A DNA stretch of 64,000 bases from Bacillus alveayuensis (GTDB lineage: Bacteria; Bacillota; Bacilli; Bacillales; Aeribacillaceae), in assembly GCA_030812955.1 (NCBI GenBank), contig JAUSTR010000001.1, positions 1-64,000 of the forward strand. Direction: 5' to 3'. Positions 45,051 through 53,602 of this stretch are shown here, in pieces; the stretch's first letter is position 1; every line of letters starts with the position of its first letter. The notes beneath the pieces were generated by a model that was not told the DNA's origin, ran no database searches, and worked only from the letters and a program-made list of their open reading frames with translations. The translations under genes were made by a program, and so were the position numbers.

Positions 45051-47465
45051 ATGAGTTTTAACCATCGTGAAATCGAAAAAAAATGGCAAAAGTATTGGTT
45101 AGAAAACAAAACGTTTAAAACAGTAGAAGATTCGGATAAACCGAAATTTTATGCGCTTGATATGTTCCCATATCCATCAGGTGCTGGTCTCCATGTTGGA
45201 CATCCAGAAGGATACACGGCTACGGATATTTTAGCGCGTATGAAGCGAATGCAAGGATACAATGTGCTGCATCCAATGGGGTGGGATGCTTTTGGTTTGC
45301 CAGCTGAGCAATATGCACTAGATACAGGGAATGATCCAGCGGAGTTTACGAAGAAAAATATTGATAATTTCCGTCGTCAAATTCAATCACTCGGGTTTTC
45401 ATACGATTGGGACCGTGAAGTAAATACGACAGATCCAAATTATTACAAATGGACGCAATGGATTTTCTTAAAGCTTTATGAAAAGGGGCTTGCTTATATT
45501 GATGAAGTGCCTGTCAACTGGTGTCCAGCACTTGGTACAGTTTTAGCAAATGAAGAAGTAATAGACGGAAAAAGCGAACGTGGTGGACACCCAGTTGAAC
45601 GACGTCCAATGAAGCAATGGGTATTAAAAATTACTGAATATGCTGACCGTTTATTAGAAGATTTAGAGGAGCTCGATTGGCCAGAAAGCATTAAAGAAAT
45701 GCAGCGTAATTGGATTGGTCGTTCTGAAGGGGCAGAAATACATTTTACTGTTGATGGAACAGATGAGACATTTACAGTATTTACAACTCGTCCGGATACT
45801 TTATTTGGAGCAACCTATGCCGTATTAGCACCTGAACACCCACTTGTGGATAAAATTACAACAAGTGAGCAAAAAGAAGCGGTTGAAGCTTACATAAATA
45901 AAGTAAAAAATAAAAGTGATTTAGAGCGTACAGATTTAGCAAAAGAGAAAACAGGTGTCTTTACTGGCGCTTATGCCGTAAACCCAGTAAATGGTGAAAA
46001 AATGCCGATTTGGATCGCCGACTATGTCTTAATGAGCTATGGAACAGGGGCTATTATGGCGGTTCCTGCGCATGATGAACGCGACTATGAATTTGCGAAA
46101 AAATTCGATTTACCGATGAAAGAAGTTGTCGCTGGTGGTGATATTTCAAAAGAAGCTTACACGGGTGATGGCAAGCATATTAACTCCGATTTCTTAAACG
46201 GACTAAATAAAGAAGATGCCATTCATACAATGATTAAATGGTTAGAAGAAAACAAAAAAGGAGAAAAGAAAGTAACGTATCGTCTACGCGATTGGTTATT
46301 CAGCCGTCAACGCTACTGGGGAGAGCCAATTCCAATTATTCATTGGGAAGACGGTACAATGACACCTGTTAAAGAAGGAGAACTTCCATTAATGCTTCCA
46401 AAAACAGATGAAATTAAACCATCTGGAACAGGTGAATCACCACTTGCTAACATTGAAGAGTGGGTAAATGTCGTTGATCCTGAAACTGGTAAAAAAGGTC
46501 GCCGTGAAACGAATACGATGCCGCAATGGGCAGGTAGCTGCTGGTACTACTTACGCTATATTGATCCACATAACCATGATCAATTGGCAGATCCAGAAAA
46601 ACTGAAAAAATGGCTCCCAGTTGATATATATATCGGTGGAGCTGAACATGCGGTATTACACTTATTATATGCTCGCTTCTGGCATAAATTCCTGTATGAT
46701 ATCGGGGTTGTTCCTACAAAAGAGCCGTTCCAAAAGCTATTTAACCAAGGAATGATTCTGGGTGAAAACAACGAGAAAATGAGCAAGTCGAAAGGGAATG
46801 TTGTCAACCCGGACGAAATTGTTGAAAGTCATGGAGCAGATACATTACGCCTTTATGAAATGTTCATGGGTCCTTTAGATGCATCGATCGCTTGGTCTAC
46901 AAACGGTCTTGATGGCGCACGTCGTTTCCTAGATCGTGTATGGCGGTTATTTGTTGAAGAAAATGGAGAGCTAAATTCCAAAATTATCGATGAACCATCT
47001 CAGGAGCTTGAAAAAGTGTATCATCAAACGGTGAAAAAAGTGACAGAAGATTATGAAGGACTTCATTTTAATACAGCAATTTCACAATTGATGGTATTTA
47101 TTAATGAAGCATATAAAGCTACAGTTCTTCCGAAAGAATATATGGAAGGATTTGTGAAGATGTTATCTCCAGTTGCTCCTCATATTTGTGAAGAGCTTTG
47201 GGAAAAACTCGGTCATTCTAAAACGATTGCCTACGAGCCATGGCCGACTTATGATGAAGCGAAGCTGGTGGATGATGAGGTAGAAATCGTTATTCAAGTA
47301 AACGGTAAAGTTCGTGCTAAACTGAATGTTCCGAAGGATGCTTCAAAAGAACAAATGGAAGAAATCGCACTAAAGCATGATAAAATTCAAGAACAAATTG
47401 AAGGTAAAACGATTCGCAAAGTAATTGCTGTACCTGGAAAACTCGTTAACATTGTGGCAAATTAA
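45051..47465 (+). CDS. leuS: Leucyl-tRNA synthetase
   Basis: Class I synthetase that charges tRNA-Leu, 804 aa, the normal length. It has the HIGH-type motif [14 protein letters not shown] (near residue 45), the editing-domain [12 protein letters not shown] and [15 protein letters not shown], and the KMSKS loop [13 protein letters not shown]. The open frame extends back to 44850 inside the T-box RNA. The ATG at 45051 follows AAAGGAGGAGG and is clearly the start. Confidence 0.98.
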   Translation: MSFNHREIEKKWQKYWLENKTFKTVEDSDKPKFYALDMFPYPSGAGLHVGHPEGYTATDILARMKRMQGYNVLHPMGWDAFGLPAEQYALDTGNDPAEFTKKNIDNFRRQIQSLGFSYDWDREVNTTDPNYYKWTQWIFLKLYEKGLAYIDEVPVNWCPALGTVLANEEVIDGKSERGGHPVERRPMKQWVLKITEYADRLLEDLEELDWPESIKEMQRNWIGRSEGAEIHFTVDGTDETFTVFTTRPDTLFGATYAVLAPEHPLVDKITTSEQKEAVEAYINKVKNKSDLERTDLAKEKTGVFTGAYAVNPVNGEKMPIWIADYVLMSYGTGAIMAVPAHDERDYEFAKKFDLPMKEVVAGGDISKEAYTGDGKHINSDFLNGLNKEDAIHTMIKWLEENKKGEKKVTYRLRDWLFSRQRYWGEPIPIIHWEDGTMTPVKEGELPLMLPKTDEIKPSGTGESPLANIEEWVNVVDPETGKKGRRETNTMPQWAGSCWYYLRYIDPHNHDQLADPEKLKKWLPVDIYIGGAEHAVLHLLYARFWHKFLYDIGVVPTKEPFQKLFNQGMILGENNEKMSKSKGNVVNPDEIVESHGADTLRLYEMFMGPLDASIAWSTNGLDGARRFLDRVWRLFVEENGELNSKIIDEPSQELEKVYHQTVKKVTEDYEGLHFNTAISQLMVFINEAYKATVLPKEYMEGFVKMLSPVAPHICEELWEKLGHSKTIAYEPWPTYDEAKLVDDEVEIVIQVNGKVRAKLNVPKDASKEQMEEIALKHDKIQEQIEGKTIRKVIAVPGKLVNIVAN

Positions 47466-47473
47466 AAATGAGG

Positions 47474-47508
47474 AATTCCCTCCTAAGTAATATGGGAGGG
47501 AATTTTTT
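47474..47508 (+). terminator. Terminator of leuS
   Basis: Ten-base-pair stem AATTCCCTCC/GGAGGGAATT (47474-47483, 47495-47504), then T-run. Confidence 0.85.
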
Positions 47509-47706
47509 ATAAACAACATTTAAAGTTAAGAAATATACTGAAAATACTGGATAATTATTTCATAGACGGTTCAACATAATTGACTTTAATTATATATAAT
47601 AGTATCATAATTCTTGAATTCGAGATATTTATGTTTTTATTTTCTTTCAAAGAATGGAGAAAATATAAGCATAAAATTTAAATCTATTCAGTTAGGAGTG
47701 ATGAGG

Positions 47707-48318
47707 ATGTCAAATGTAAAATTAGCGGTCATTTACTACAGTTCAACTGGTACAAACTACAAGTTAGCGAAATGGGCAGAAGAAGGAGCAAAAGAAGCTG
47801 GGGCTGAAGTGAAAGTGTTGAAAGTAGAGGAATTAGCTCCTGAGACAGCCATTGAATCCAATCCAGCATGGAAAGCGCATGTCGAGGCGACAAAAGATGT
47901 ACCAACAGCTACTCTTGATGATTTAGAGTGGGCAGATGCGATCATCTTTAGTGTTCCAACTCGTTTTGGCAACGTACCATCGCAATTAAAGCAATTCCTA
48001 GATACAACTGGTGGCTTATGGGCACAAGGTAAATTAACGAACAAAGTAGTTAGTGCAATGTCATCAGCTGGAAATTCTCACGGTGGTCAAGAACAGACAA
48101 TCCTTTCCCTTTACACGACAATGATGCATTGGGGAGCGATTATTGCTGCACCTGGGTATACGGACCAATCTGCTTTTGTTTCTGGTGGAAACCCTTATGG
48201 TACATCAGTAACAGTTGATCAAGAAGGAAATATGGTAGAAGATGTTGAAGAAGCTGTAAAACATCAAGCGAAGCGTACTGTTCAAGTAGCAGAATGGGTA
48301 AAGAAAGGTATGGAGTAA
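47707..48318 (+). CDS. wrbA: WrbA-type NAD(P)H:quinone oxidoreductase
   Basis: Flavodoxin-like quinone reductase of 203 aa: FMN loop YYSSTGTNYKLA at the N-terminus, then PTRFGNVPSQLKQFLDTTGGLWA, SSAGNSHGGQEQT and GNPYGTSV, the WrbA hallmarks. It reduces quinones by two electrons and so limits oxidative damage. TTAGGAGTG precedes ATG at 47701 closely; the ATG at 47707 has better spacing and begins with the usual sequence. Confidence 0.92.
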   Translation: MSNVKLAVIYYSSTGTNYKLAKWAEEGAKEAGAEVKVLKVEELAPETAIESNPAWKAHVEATKDVPTATLDDLEWADAIIFSVPTRFGNVPSQLKQFLDTTGGLWAQGKLTNKVVSAMSSAGNSHGGQEQTILSLYTTMMHWGAIIAAPGYTDQSAFVSGGNPYGTSVTVDQEGNMVEDVEEAVKHQAKRTVQVAEWVKKGME

Positions 48319-48338
48319 GTAAGAAAGATTCATTCAAG

Positions 48339-48362
48339 CTGGGATTTATCCCAGTTTTTTTA
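48339..48362 (+). terminator. Terminator of wrbA
   Basis: Stem CTGGGA/TCCCAG with a 4-base TTTA loop (48339-48354) and eight T. Confidence 0.8.
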
Positions 48363-48494
48363 TTACTTGCTAATAAGATATTAACCGTTGAAAATAAGGC
48401 AGCGAGATGATCATCAGTTTCCGACAAACAGGTTATATATATTGATGGTTGATCTGGTATAATAACGTTAGCAATTTTTAAAGGAGCTGGGAAA

Positions 48495-48821
48495 ATGTCA
48501 GAAATAAAAGAAATTACACCATCAGAACTTGAAGAAAGGCTAAAAAAAGGTGAAAAGCTTGAACTAATTGATGTCCGTGAAGAAGAAGAAGTAGAAGAAG
48601 GGATGATCAAGGAGGCAAAGCATATTCCGATGGGAGAGATCCCAAATCAACTCGATCAATTTGAAAAAGACAAAGAATATATTTTTATATGCCGTTCAGG
48701 TCGAAGAAGCGAAAATGTTTGCTTGTACTTACAAGATCAAGGATATCAAGTCGTGAATATGGTTGGCGGAATGCTTGAATGGAAAGGTGAAACCATTCCG
48801 AAAAGTCAAATCAAGAAATAA
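48495..48821 (+). CDS. Single-domain rhodanese (YtwF-like)
   Basis: Sulfurtransferase of 108 aa with LELIDVREEEEVEEGMI and the active loop CRSGRRSEN, where the Cys carries the persulfide. The loop differs from the CRGPYC of the regulator at 37707-38354. Size and sequence fit B. subtilis YtwF. The role is probably general sulfur relay. AAAGGAGCTGGG precedes the ATG. Confidence 0.88.
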   Translation: MSEIKEITPSELEERLKKGEKLELIDVREEEEVEEGMIKEAKHIPMGEIPNQLDQFEKDKEYIFICRSGRRSENVCLYLQDQGYQVVNMVGGMLEWKGETIPKSQIKK

Positions 48822-48829
48822 CATCACTT

Positions 48830-48890
48830 AAAAGAGGCTCTTCCAATTGTGTAAAGTGACACAAATAGTTGGGATAGCCTCTTTTATTTT
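48830..48890 (+). terminator. Terminator of the rhodanese gene
   Basis: Ten-base-pair stem AAAAGAGGCT/AGCCTCTTTT (48830-48839, 48876-48885) closing a larger partly paired loop, followed by T-rich sequence. Confidence 0.75.
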
Positions 48891-48957
48891 GGTTGTTTTC
48901 ATAAGCTATAGTAAAGCCATAATCTTTGCGAAAAGAGCTTTATTTTAGAGTAAGCTT

Positions 48958-48987
48958 GTCATCTTATGGCACAAAAAAGAATATAAT
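48958..48987 (+). promoter_or_regulatory. Candidate sigma-E promoter of cse60
   Basis: GTCATCTT (48958-48965), 14-base spacer and AATATAAT (48980-48987). This resembles the mother-cell sigma-E pattern; B. subtilis cse60 is sigma-E controlled. Confidence 0.45.
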
Positions 48988-49017
48988 GGTATCAAAAACA
49001 TTGGGGGGTGTAAAGAA

Positions 49018-49200
49018 ATGTATAAAGTCGCTATCTTTGATGAAGAACATGAAAAGGATTTAGAGCAAGAAGTCAATGAGTTTTTATCAACACTGTCAGA
49101 AAAGCAGTTTATCGATATTCAATATCGAATATCTACTGCATGTGATCAAAAAGGGGAACAAATTTACTGCTTTTCTGCCATGATTTTATACCGAGCATAA
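49018..49200 (+). CDS. cse60: Sporulation protein Cse60
   Basis: Small protein of 60 aa, the length of B. subtilis Cse60, with the family start KVAIFDEEHEKDLEQEVNEFL and end EQIYCFSAMILYRA. It is made in the mother cell early in sporulation; the molecular function is unknown. GGGGGGTG precedes the ATG. Its presence indicates a sporulating host. Confidence 0.85.
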   Translation: MYKVAIFDEEHEKDLEQEVNEFLSTLSEKQFIDIQYRISTACDQKGEQIYCFSAMILYRA

Positions 49201-49267
49201 AGAAAAAAGATTAAAAGATGGTAATCGTCCTTTCAAGCCTTATATTTTTTAAAAGCATATGATCATT

Positions 49268-49357
49268 CTATGATGACAACTCAAATTTTTCATTTCTGAT
49301 TAACTTTCCCTTATATGTTTGATGAATCCTCAATGCTTTTTCTCTTAATGATTTCAT
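49268..49357 (-). pseudogene. Probable 5' relic of a malic enzyme gene
   Basis: A 29-codon frame reads MKSLREKALRIHQTYKGKL and ends soon after at TAG. SLRE-AL-x3-H-x4-GKL is how Bacillus malic enzymes begin. AAGGGCGTG precedes the ATG by about 6 bases. Nothing of the catalytic part follows. The remainder of 49201-49553 is AT-rich with no clear element. The call rests on a short match and could be chance. Confidence 0.35.
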
Positions 49358-49553
49358 TTCTTCACGCCCTTCAATAAGATTGTTGTATTATTGCAGGATA
49401 TATTTATTGTTAAGTATTATATAACATAATATTCTGAATTGACAATCTCTTTTAGTTTAAAAATGAAATAATTGAAAAAAATTCAGCCATCACTTGTGTT
49501 AATATGCCCGGCCTAACTCTCTTTCCTTTTTAGTATGGTTATCCATAATTGAA

Positions 49554-49588
49554 TAAAAAAAGAGGGGGTGTCGAGACTCTCCCCCTCT
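49554..49588 (-). terminator. Terminator of cbiMNQO
   Basis: Stem AGAGGGGG/CCCCCTCT (49561-49568, 49581-49588), followed on the minus strand by TTTTTT. It overlaps the last codon of cbiO. Confidence 0.8.
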
Positions 49589-50438
49589 ATTTACGGCAAG
49601 TTTTATTGGAAATGGCGTTTTTTAACTGTTGAATGAGCTGTTTTTTATTAAGATTTTTAGATGATGCTTCGTCTAAAGGCGATACGAGCTTTTGCAATAC
49701 ATACATCCAAGGAAGGTCGAGATGACAAGATTGAATCGTATCTTCTTCTTTGAAAACGGTGAACGGACTTCCTTGAAGGACAATTTTTCCTTTATGTAAT
49801 ACGATCATTTCATCTGCCCATTCATAGGCAAGTTCGATGTCGTGTGTTGAAAGGATAATCGTTTTACCTTGTAAATGAATGTTATTTAACAATTCGATCA
49901 TTTTTTTGGAATAATACGGGTCTAATCCTGCAGTTGGCTCGTCGAGAATGAACATTTCAGGATTAATGGCTAAAATACCTGCTATTGCAACACGTTTTTT
50001 TTCACCTATACTTAAAGAATGAATCGATCTGTCTTTAAGATGGTAAGTATCTGTTTCAATCATCGCTTGTTGAACTAGCTTTTCTATTTCTTTTCCATTT
50101 ATACCTACATGATAGAGACCATAGCATATATCTTCAAAAACAGTAGGCATAAACAATTGCGAGTCAGAATCTTGCAGCACAATTCCAACAGCTTTCCGCA
50201 ATTTTTGAATCGCTTTTTTATTGTAGGAAAGCGGATGGCCGCAGAAATAAATGGTTCCACTTGTTGGTTTTAGTAAACCGTTTAATAGGAAGAATAGTGT
50301 GGATTTGCCCGCGCCGTTATTTCCAAGAACGGCAATTTTTTTGTTTCTCTTAATCGATAAAGTAATATTTTGTAATGCGGTTTGTCCATGCGGATATTGA
50401 TATGATACGTTTGAAAGGGTGAACATAACTTCATTCAT
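49587..50438 (-). CDS. cbiO: Cobalt ECF transporter ATPase CbiO
   Basis: ATPase of the cobalt importer, 283 aa: Walker A GNNGAGKST, Q-loop VGIVLQDSDSQLF, signature SIGEKKRVAIAG, Walker B MFILDEPTAGLDP, STHDIE. The C-terminal tail after residue 230 is longer than the minimum. The ATG at 50438 makes an ATGA overlap with cbiQ; an open frame 42 bases upstream is not needed. It is the last gene of the unit. Confidence 0.93.
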   Translation of the reverse strand: MNEVMFTLSNVSYQYPHGQTALQNITLSIKRNKKIAVLGNNGAGKSTLFFLLNGLLKPTSGTIYFCGHPLSYNKKAIQKLRKAVGIVLQDSDSQLFMPTVFEDICYGLYHVGINGKEIEKLVQQAMIETDTYHLKDRSIHSLSIGEKKRVAIAGILAINPEMFILDEPTAGLDPYYSKKMIELLNNIHLQGKTIILSTHDIELAYEWADEMIVLHKGKIVLQGSPFTVFKEEDTIQSCHLDLPWMYVLQKLVSPLDEASSKNLNKKQLIQQLKNAISNKTCRK

Positions 50439-51223
50439 TTCCACATCGTCCTTAAGAAATATAAAATGATGAGAAAACATATATACCAGTACACGTTCAA
50501 AATGCTTCTTTTCGAAAAGGAACTTTCATGAATTTGTACATATTCAAATGAACCATCTCCACGAATTTCAAGCGCTCTTTGTAACTCGTTTGCTCGATTG
50601 AGCGCTTGTATAAATAACGATGACACAAGTGATGATAAAGAAGTTAGAGATTTGTAAAACGATTGATACCCTTGGCGTATTTGTTGGGCTACGTAAATTT
50701 GTTTAGCTGTATGAAAGAAAAGAAATAAAAAGCGATATGAAAATGCGATTAAATCGATTAAAAGCTGTGGAGCTTTCAACCATTTCAAAACATATAAAAC
50801 TTCATGAAAAGGTGTCGTTAGTAAGAAAAAATACAGAATGCTAATGGATGTGATGGAAATAAAAAATAATGTTACAGCAGCATCAACTTGTTGTTTAAGG
50901 ATGTAGATGTGAAAAGGCCCATAATGTTGATAAAACAGAACGGAATCTCCTTGCACGAACGAAGTCGAAATTGAAAAAACAATGGATATGATGCTTAATA
51001 AAATAAAAGAAAATGGTAATCGCAATAGCTTCCCATAAACGTTTATCGGTATTTTAGCGTGAAAAATAATAAGTAAACTCATCGTCATAAATAATATCGC
51101 TGATACAAATGCATCCTTCATCCACAGCGTAAAGAGTAGCGAAAAAAAACTGATGATGAACTTTTTAACTGGATGAACGCTTCGCAATGCATTTCGGTAT
51201 GAGTAATAATCAATAGTCATCAT
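50435..51223 (-). CDS. cbiQ: Cobalt ECF transporter T-component CbiQ
   Basis: Membrane coupling protein of 262 aa (or 261 from the second Met) with about five hydrophobic segments and the cytosolic helices ending LNRANELQRALEIRGDG, which contain the ATPase-contacting motif. It joins CbiO to CbiMN. No strong ribosome site is visible. The start overlaps the end of cbiN by 14 bases, so coupling probably drives it. Confidence 0.9.
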   Translation of the reverse strand: MMTIDYYSYRNALRSVHPVKKFIISFFSLLFTLWMKDAFVSAILFMTMSLLIIFHAKIPINVYGKLLRLPFSFILLSIISIVFSISTSFVQGDSVLFYQHYGPFHIYILKQQVDAAVTLFFISITSISILYFFLLTTPFHEVLYVLKWLKAPQLLIDLIAFSYRFLFLFFHTAKQIYVAQQIRQGYQSFYKSLTSLSSLVSSLFIQALNRANELQRALEIRGDGSFEYVQIHESSFSKRSILNVYWYICFLIILYFLRTMWK

Positions 51224-51518
51224 CGTGTTCTACTAATTGTCCCTTCTCTTTATATTTAAATCGTGCCTTAGCAAAGCCGAATGCATAGCCGATAAACGCC
51301 GCTCCACCGGCAGCTTGTAAGGCGAAAAGGAAGCTTTCTACCTCTCCACTATTTGGTTCCCATAGATTTGTAAACCACGGTTCATAAAATGGATTGATAT
51401 TCTCTATTGTTTCCATAGCCTTCCCATCAGCTCCGGAAAATTCTTTGTTGGATAAAAATACAAGTGGCAGGACGATCATCGAAACAGCGAGCAATAAGAG
51501 AATCACGTTCGTTTTCAC
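51210..51518 (-). CDS. cbiN: Cobalt transport protein CbiN
   Basis: Small membrane protein of 102 aa with two hydrophobic segments (an N-terminal one and AAGGAAFIGYAFGFA) around an extracellular loop containing FYEPWFTNLWEPNSGEVES, the CbiN hallmark. It assists CbiM in cobalt capture. The GTG start overlaps the cbiM stop (GTGA) and follows GGAGGC. Confidence 0.92.
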   Translation of the reverse strand: MKTNVILLLLAVSMIVLPLVFLSNKEFSGADGKAMETIENINPFYEPWFTNLWEPNSGEVESFLFALQAAGGAAFIGYAFGFAKARFKYKEKGQLVEHDDDY

Positions 51519-52273
51519 CTTGTTTCAGCCTCCTTCCAAGATAATAGTGTTAATTCACGAGAATTGTATTTTAATAAATAATTCATTGTCATGACAGTTA
51601 AAATGCCTTCTGTAATGGCTAATGGCAGCTGTGTCATTCCGAAAATGGCGGTAAACTTTGCAAATGCACCGATGAAACCGCTTGTTCCGTCTGGAAAGGC
51701 GAGAGCAAGCTGGAAAGAGGTCATCATATATGTTGATAAATTTCCAATTGCTGCACTTATAAAAATTGCAAGTTTCATATTCATTTTTAGTTTTTTAAAA
51801 AATTTGAATAAAAAATAGGTTGCAAAAGGACCGACCACACCCATCGAAAATGTATTTGCTCCAAGGGTCGTAATCCCACCATGTGCTAAAAGCATCGCCT
51901 GGAAAAACAGTACAATAAATCCTACAACGGTCATGACGGTTGGACCGAATAAAATCGTTCCGAGTCCTACCCCTGTTGGATGAGAGCTACTTCCTGTAAC
52001 AGAAGGCAGCTTTAGAGCTGATAAGACAAAAGTAAAAGCGGTACTAACTCCAAACATTGTTTTGAGATCAGGAGCAAGAGTAAGCTTTTGTTGGATCGTT
52101 CTTACCCCTTTTATTAAAAAGGGAATGGTCATTGCCCACCAAAAAATCACCCATTTAATCGGCAAGAATCCTTCCATTATGTGCATCGCATATACATGCT
52201 GATAAGAAAAAGACCAAAAATACATAGCAGCGAATATGGTGATACAAGATAATATCATGAACCTTTTTTGCAT
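51515..52273 (-). CDS. cbiM: Cobalt ECF transporter S-component CbiM
   Basis: Membrane substrate-binding subunit of 252 aa. After a signal-like helix comes AMHIMEGFLP, whose His residues near the mature N-terminus bind Co(II). PSVTGSSSHPTGVGLG and HGGITTLGANTFSMGVVGP are typical of CbiM rather than NikM. GGGGG precedes the ATG. A cobalamin riboswitch lies in its leader. Confidence 0.94.
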   Translation of the reverse strand: MQKRFMILSCITIFAAMYFWSFSYQHVYAMHIMEGFLPIKWVIFWWAMTIPFLIKGVRTIQQKLTLAPDLKTMFGVSTAFTFVLSALKLPSVTGSSSHPTGVGLGTILFGPTVMTVVGFIVLFFQAMLLAHGGITTLGANTFSMGVVGPFATYFLFKFFKKLKMNMKLAIFISAAIGNLSTYMMTSFQLALAFPDGTSGFIGAFAKFTAIFGMTQLPLAITEGILTVMTMNYLLKYNSRELTLLSWKEAETR

Positions 52274-52302
52274 TAAATAACCCCCATTTCATGATTTGAG
52301 CA

Positions 52303-52341
52303 AATAAAAAAGCATTTTAACCTAAGGGATGGTTAAAATGC
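52303..52341 (-). terminator. Riboswitch-controlled terminator before cbiM
   Basis: Eleven-base-pair stem GCATTTTAACC/GGTTAAAATGC (52312-52322, 52331-52341) with T-run on the minus strand, between the riboswitch and cbiM. Confidence 0.88.
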
Positions 52342-52417
52342 TAGTACGTCAATAAAACATTTAAACATATAGACATTTAAGCACTAACGTAACCTATATC
52401 CCGTAGGTTGTTAGGTT

Positions 52418-52580
52418 TTTGAAATAGGCAGGTCTCCTGACTTATCTTCATTGCTCCCTGCGTCTTCCCGTTTTCACAGTGACATGATGCAGGTTGCTCA
52501 GACTTACAGTGGCGGGAACCGTGTCGGACTTTCACCGAGCTTCCCTTTTAAGTTGTTCATGGAACAACACCTATTTCAAA
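52418..52580 (-). promoter_or_regulatory. Cobalamin riboswitch of cbiMNQO
   Basis: On the minus strand the closing stem is TTTGAAATAGG/CCTATTTCAAA (52570-52580, 52418-52428). Inside are GGTGAAAGTCCGACACGGTTCCCGCC in segments and the B12 box AAGTCAGGAGACCTGCCT at the 3' side. Binding of adenosylcobalamin should favour the downstream terminator. Confidence 0.95.
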
Positions 52581-52764
52581 TTCTCATATTCATTTACTAT
52601 GGTTTAGTATAATTTGAAAAATGAAATGTTGTCTACAATTTTTCGAAAAAATTTTTTCTTGCCAACTTTCAAGGTTTCTTGATAAAGTAAAAATAACAAC
52701 TTTAGAGAAGACAAGTTTATATTACCAAAAATTAAAAATTATGCAATTAAAAACTGAATAAAAC

Positions 52765-52942
52765 GTTTAAAAGTGCTTAAGGTTGCTTTAGGCAACGCTT
52801 AAGATAATAGGGAAATCGGTGCAAATCCGATGCAGCCCCCGCTACTGTGAGCGCTGATGAAATTGTTATAGACCACTGGCATATTTGCTGGGAAGGTGAC
52901 AAGAGTAAAATGAAGCGCGAGCCAGGAGACCTGCTTTTAAAC
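52765..52942 (+). promoter_or_regulatory. Cobalamin riboswitch of the cbi operon
   Basis: Closing stem GTTTAAAAG/CTTTTAAAC (52765-52773, 52934-52942). Inside are GGTGCAAATCCGATGC, AGCCCCCGCTACTGTGAG and the B12 box GAGCCAGGAGACCTGC. It faces right and is followed by a terminator, then copy B of the dispersed repeat, then cbiW. Confidence 0.95.
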
Positions 52943-53011
52943 GTAGCAATCCGCATCTTTCGGAGGGAAGGATGGGATGAGAGGAAGCTTATGTTGAAAA
53001 ATAGCTTGTTC

Positions 53012-53048
53012 AAATCCTTAATTCCGTCTGGAGTTAAGGATTTTTTAT
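53012..53048 (+). terminator. Riboswitch-controlled terminator before cbiW
   Basis: Fourteen-base-pair stem (53012-53025 with 53030-53043, one U-G), loop GTCT, then TTTTTT. Confidence 0.9.
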
Positions 53049-53052
53049 TTTC

Positions 53053-53165
53053 GCTCTTTTCTAAAAGATTGTCGCTTTATTTTAGCTCTTTGACTGTCAT
53101 AGGCAAGCGATACGTTTGCTATGTCACGCTTGTAGTGTGAGTCGGAAAGCAACAAAGTTTACGAA
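53053..53165. repeat. Dispersed intergenic repeat, copy B
   Basis: Begins GCTCTTTTCTAAAAGATTG and shares GACTGTC, AGGCAAGCGATACG and TTGCTATGTCACGC with copy A at 15982-16076. Here TTGTCGCTTT (53070-53079) can pair with AAAGCAACAA (53146-53155), closing an inner hairpin at 53103-53119. It lies in the 5' leader between the riboswitch terminator and cbiW. Confidence 0.8.
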
Positions 53166-53216
53166 AACAGCCTTTAATTTTAATACCAATAATTTGAGTT
53201 TGGGGGAATCGGGATT

Positions 53217-53588
53217 ATGGCAACATGGAATTTAAATGGAACGAAACATCATGTTTTCATTTGTAATGGCAGTAGCTGCATGAGAAAAGGGGGAGAAGAA
53301 GTCACCATGGCCATCCGTGAAGAAATAACAAAATGCGGGTTAGATTCTGTCGTTCATACAAGTAGAACGCGATGTAATGGGCGATGTCAAGATGCATGTG
53401 TGGTAATCGTTTATCCAGAAGGTATGTGGTATGAAGGTGTGACAGAGAATCTTGGCCGGGAAATAGTCAAAGAACATTTGCAGCACGGGAAGCCAATTGA
53501 GCGTTCAATCAGCTACAGAATGACAGATGTTGGTATGCAGCTTCAAAACAATCGTCCAATCGGAAAGACTAAAGCAGCAGCAAAATAA
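53217..53588 (+). CDS. cbiW: CbiW, 2Fe-2S thioredoxin-fold ferredoxin
   Basis: Small iron-sulfur protein of 123 aa, the first gene of B. megaterium-type cbi operons. Cysteines in FICNGSSCMRKGG and RTRCNGRCQDAC match the thioredoxin-like 2Fe-2S ferredoxins. It probably supplies electrons to the pathway. GGGGGAAT precedes the ATG. Confidence 0.85.
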   Translation: MATWNLNGTKHHVFICNGSSCMRKGGEEVTMAIREEITKCGLDSVVHTSRTRCNGRCQDACVVIVYPEGMWYEGVTENLGREIVKEHLQHGKPIERSISYRMTDVGMQLQNNRPIGKTKAAAK

Positions 53589-53602
53589 GGGAGGGCTACG
53601 TA

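Noticed and set aside
48140..48610. Minus-strand frame of 156 codons
   Set aside because: Composition is Ser-rich antisense of wrbA and the rhodanese gene, and it crosses the wrbA terminator.
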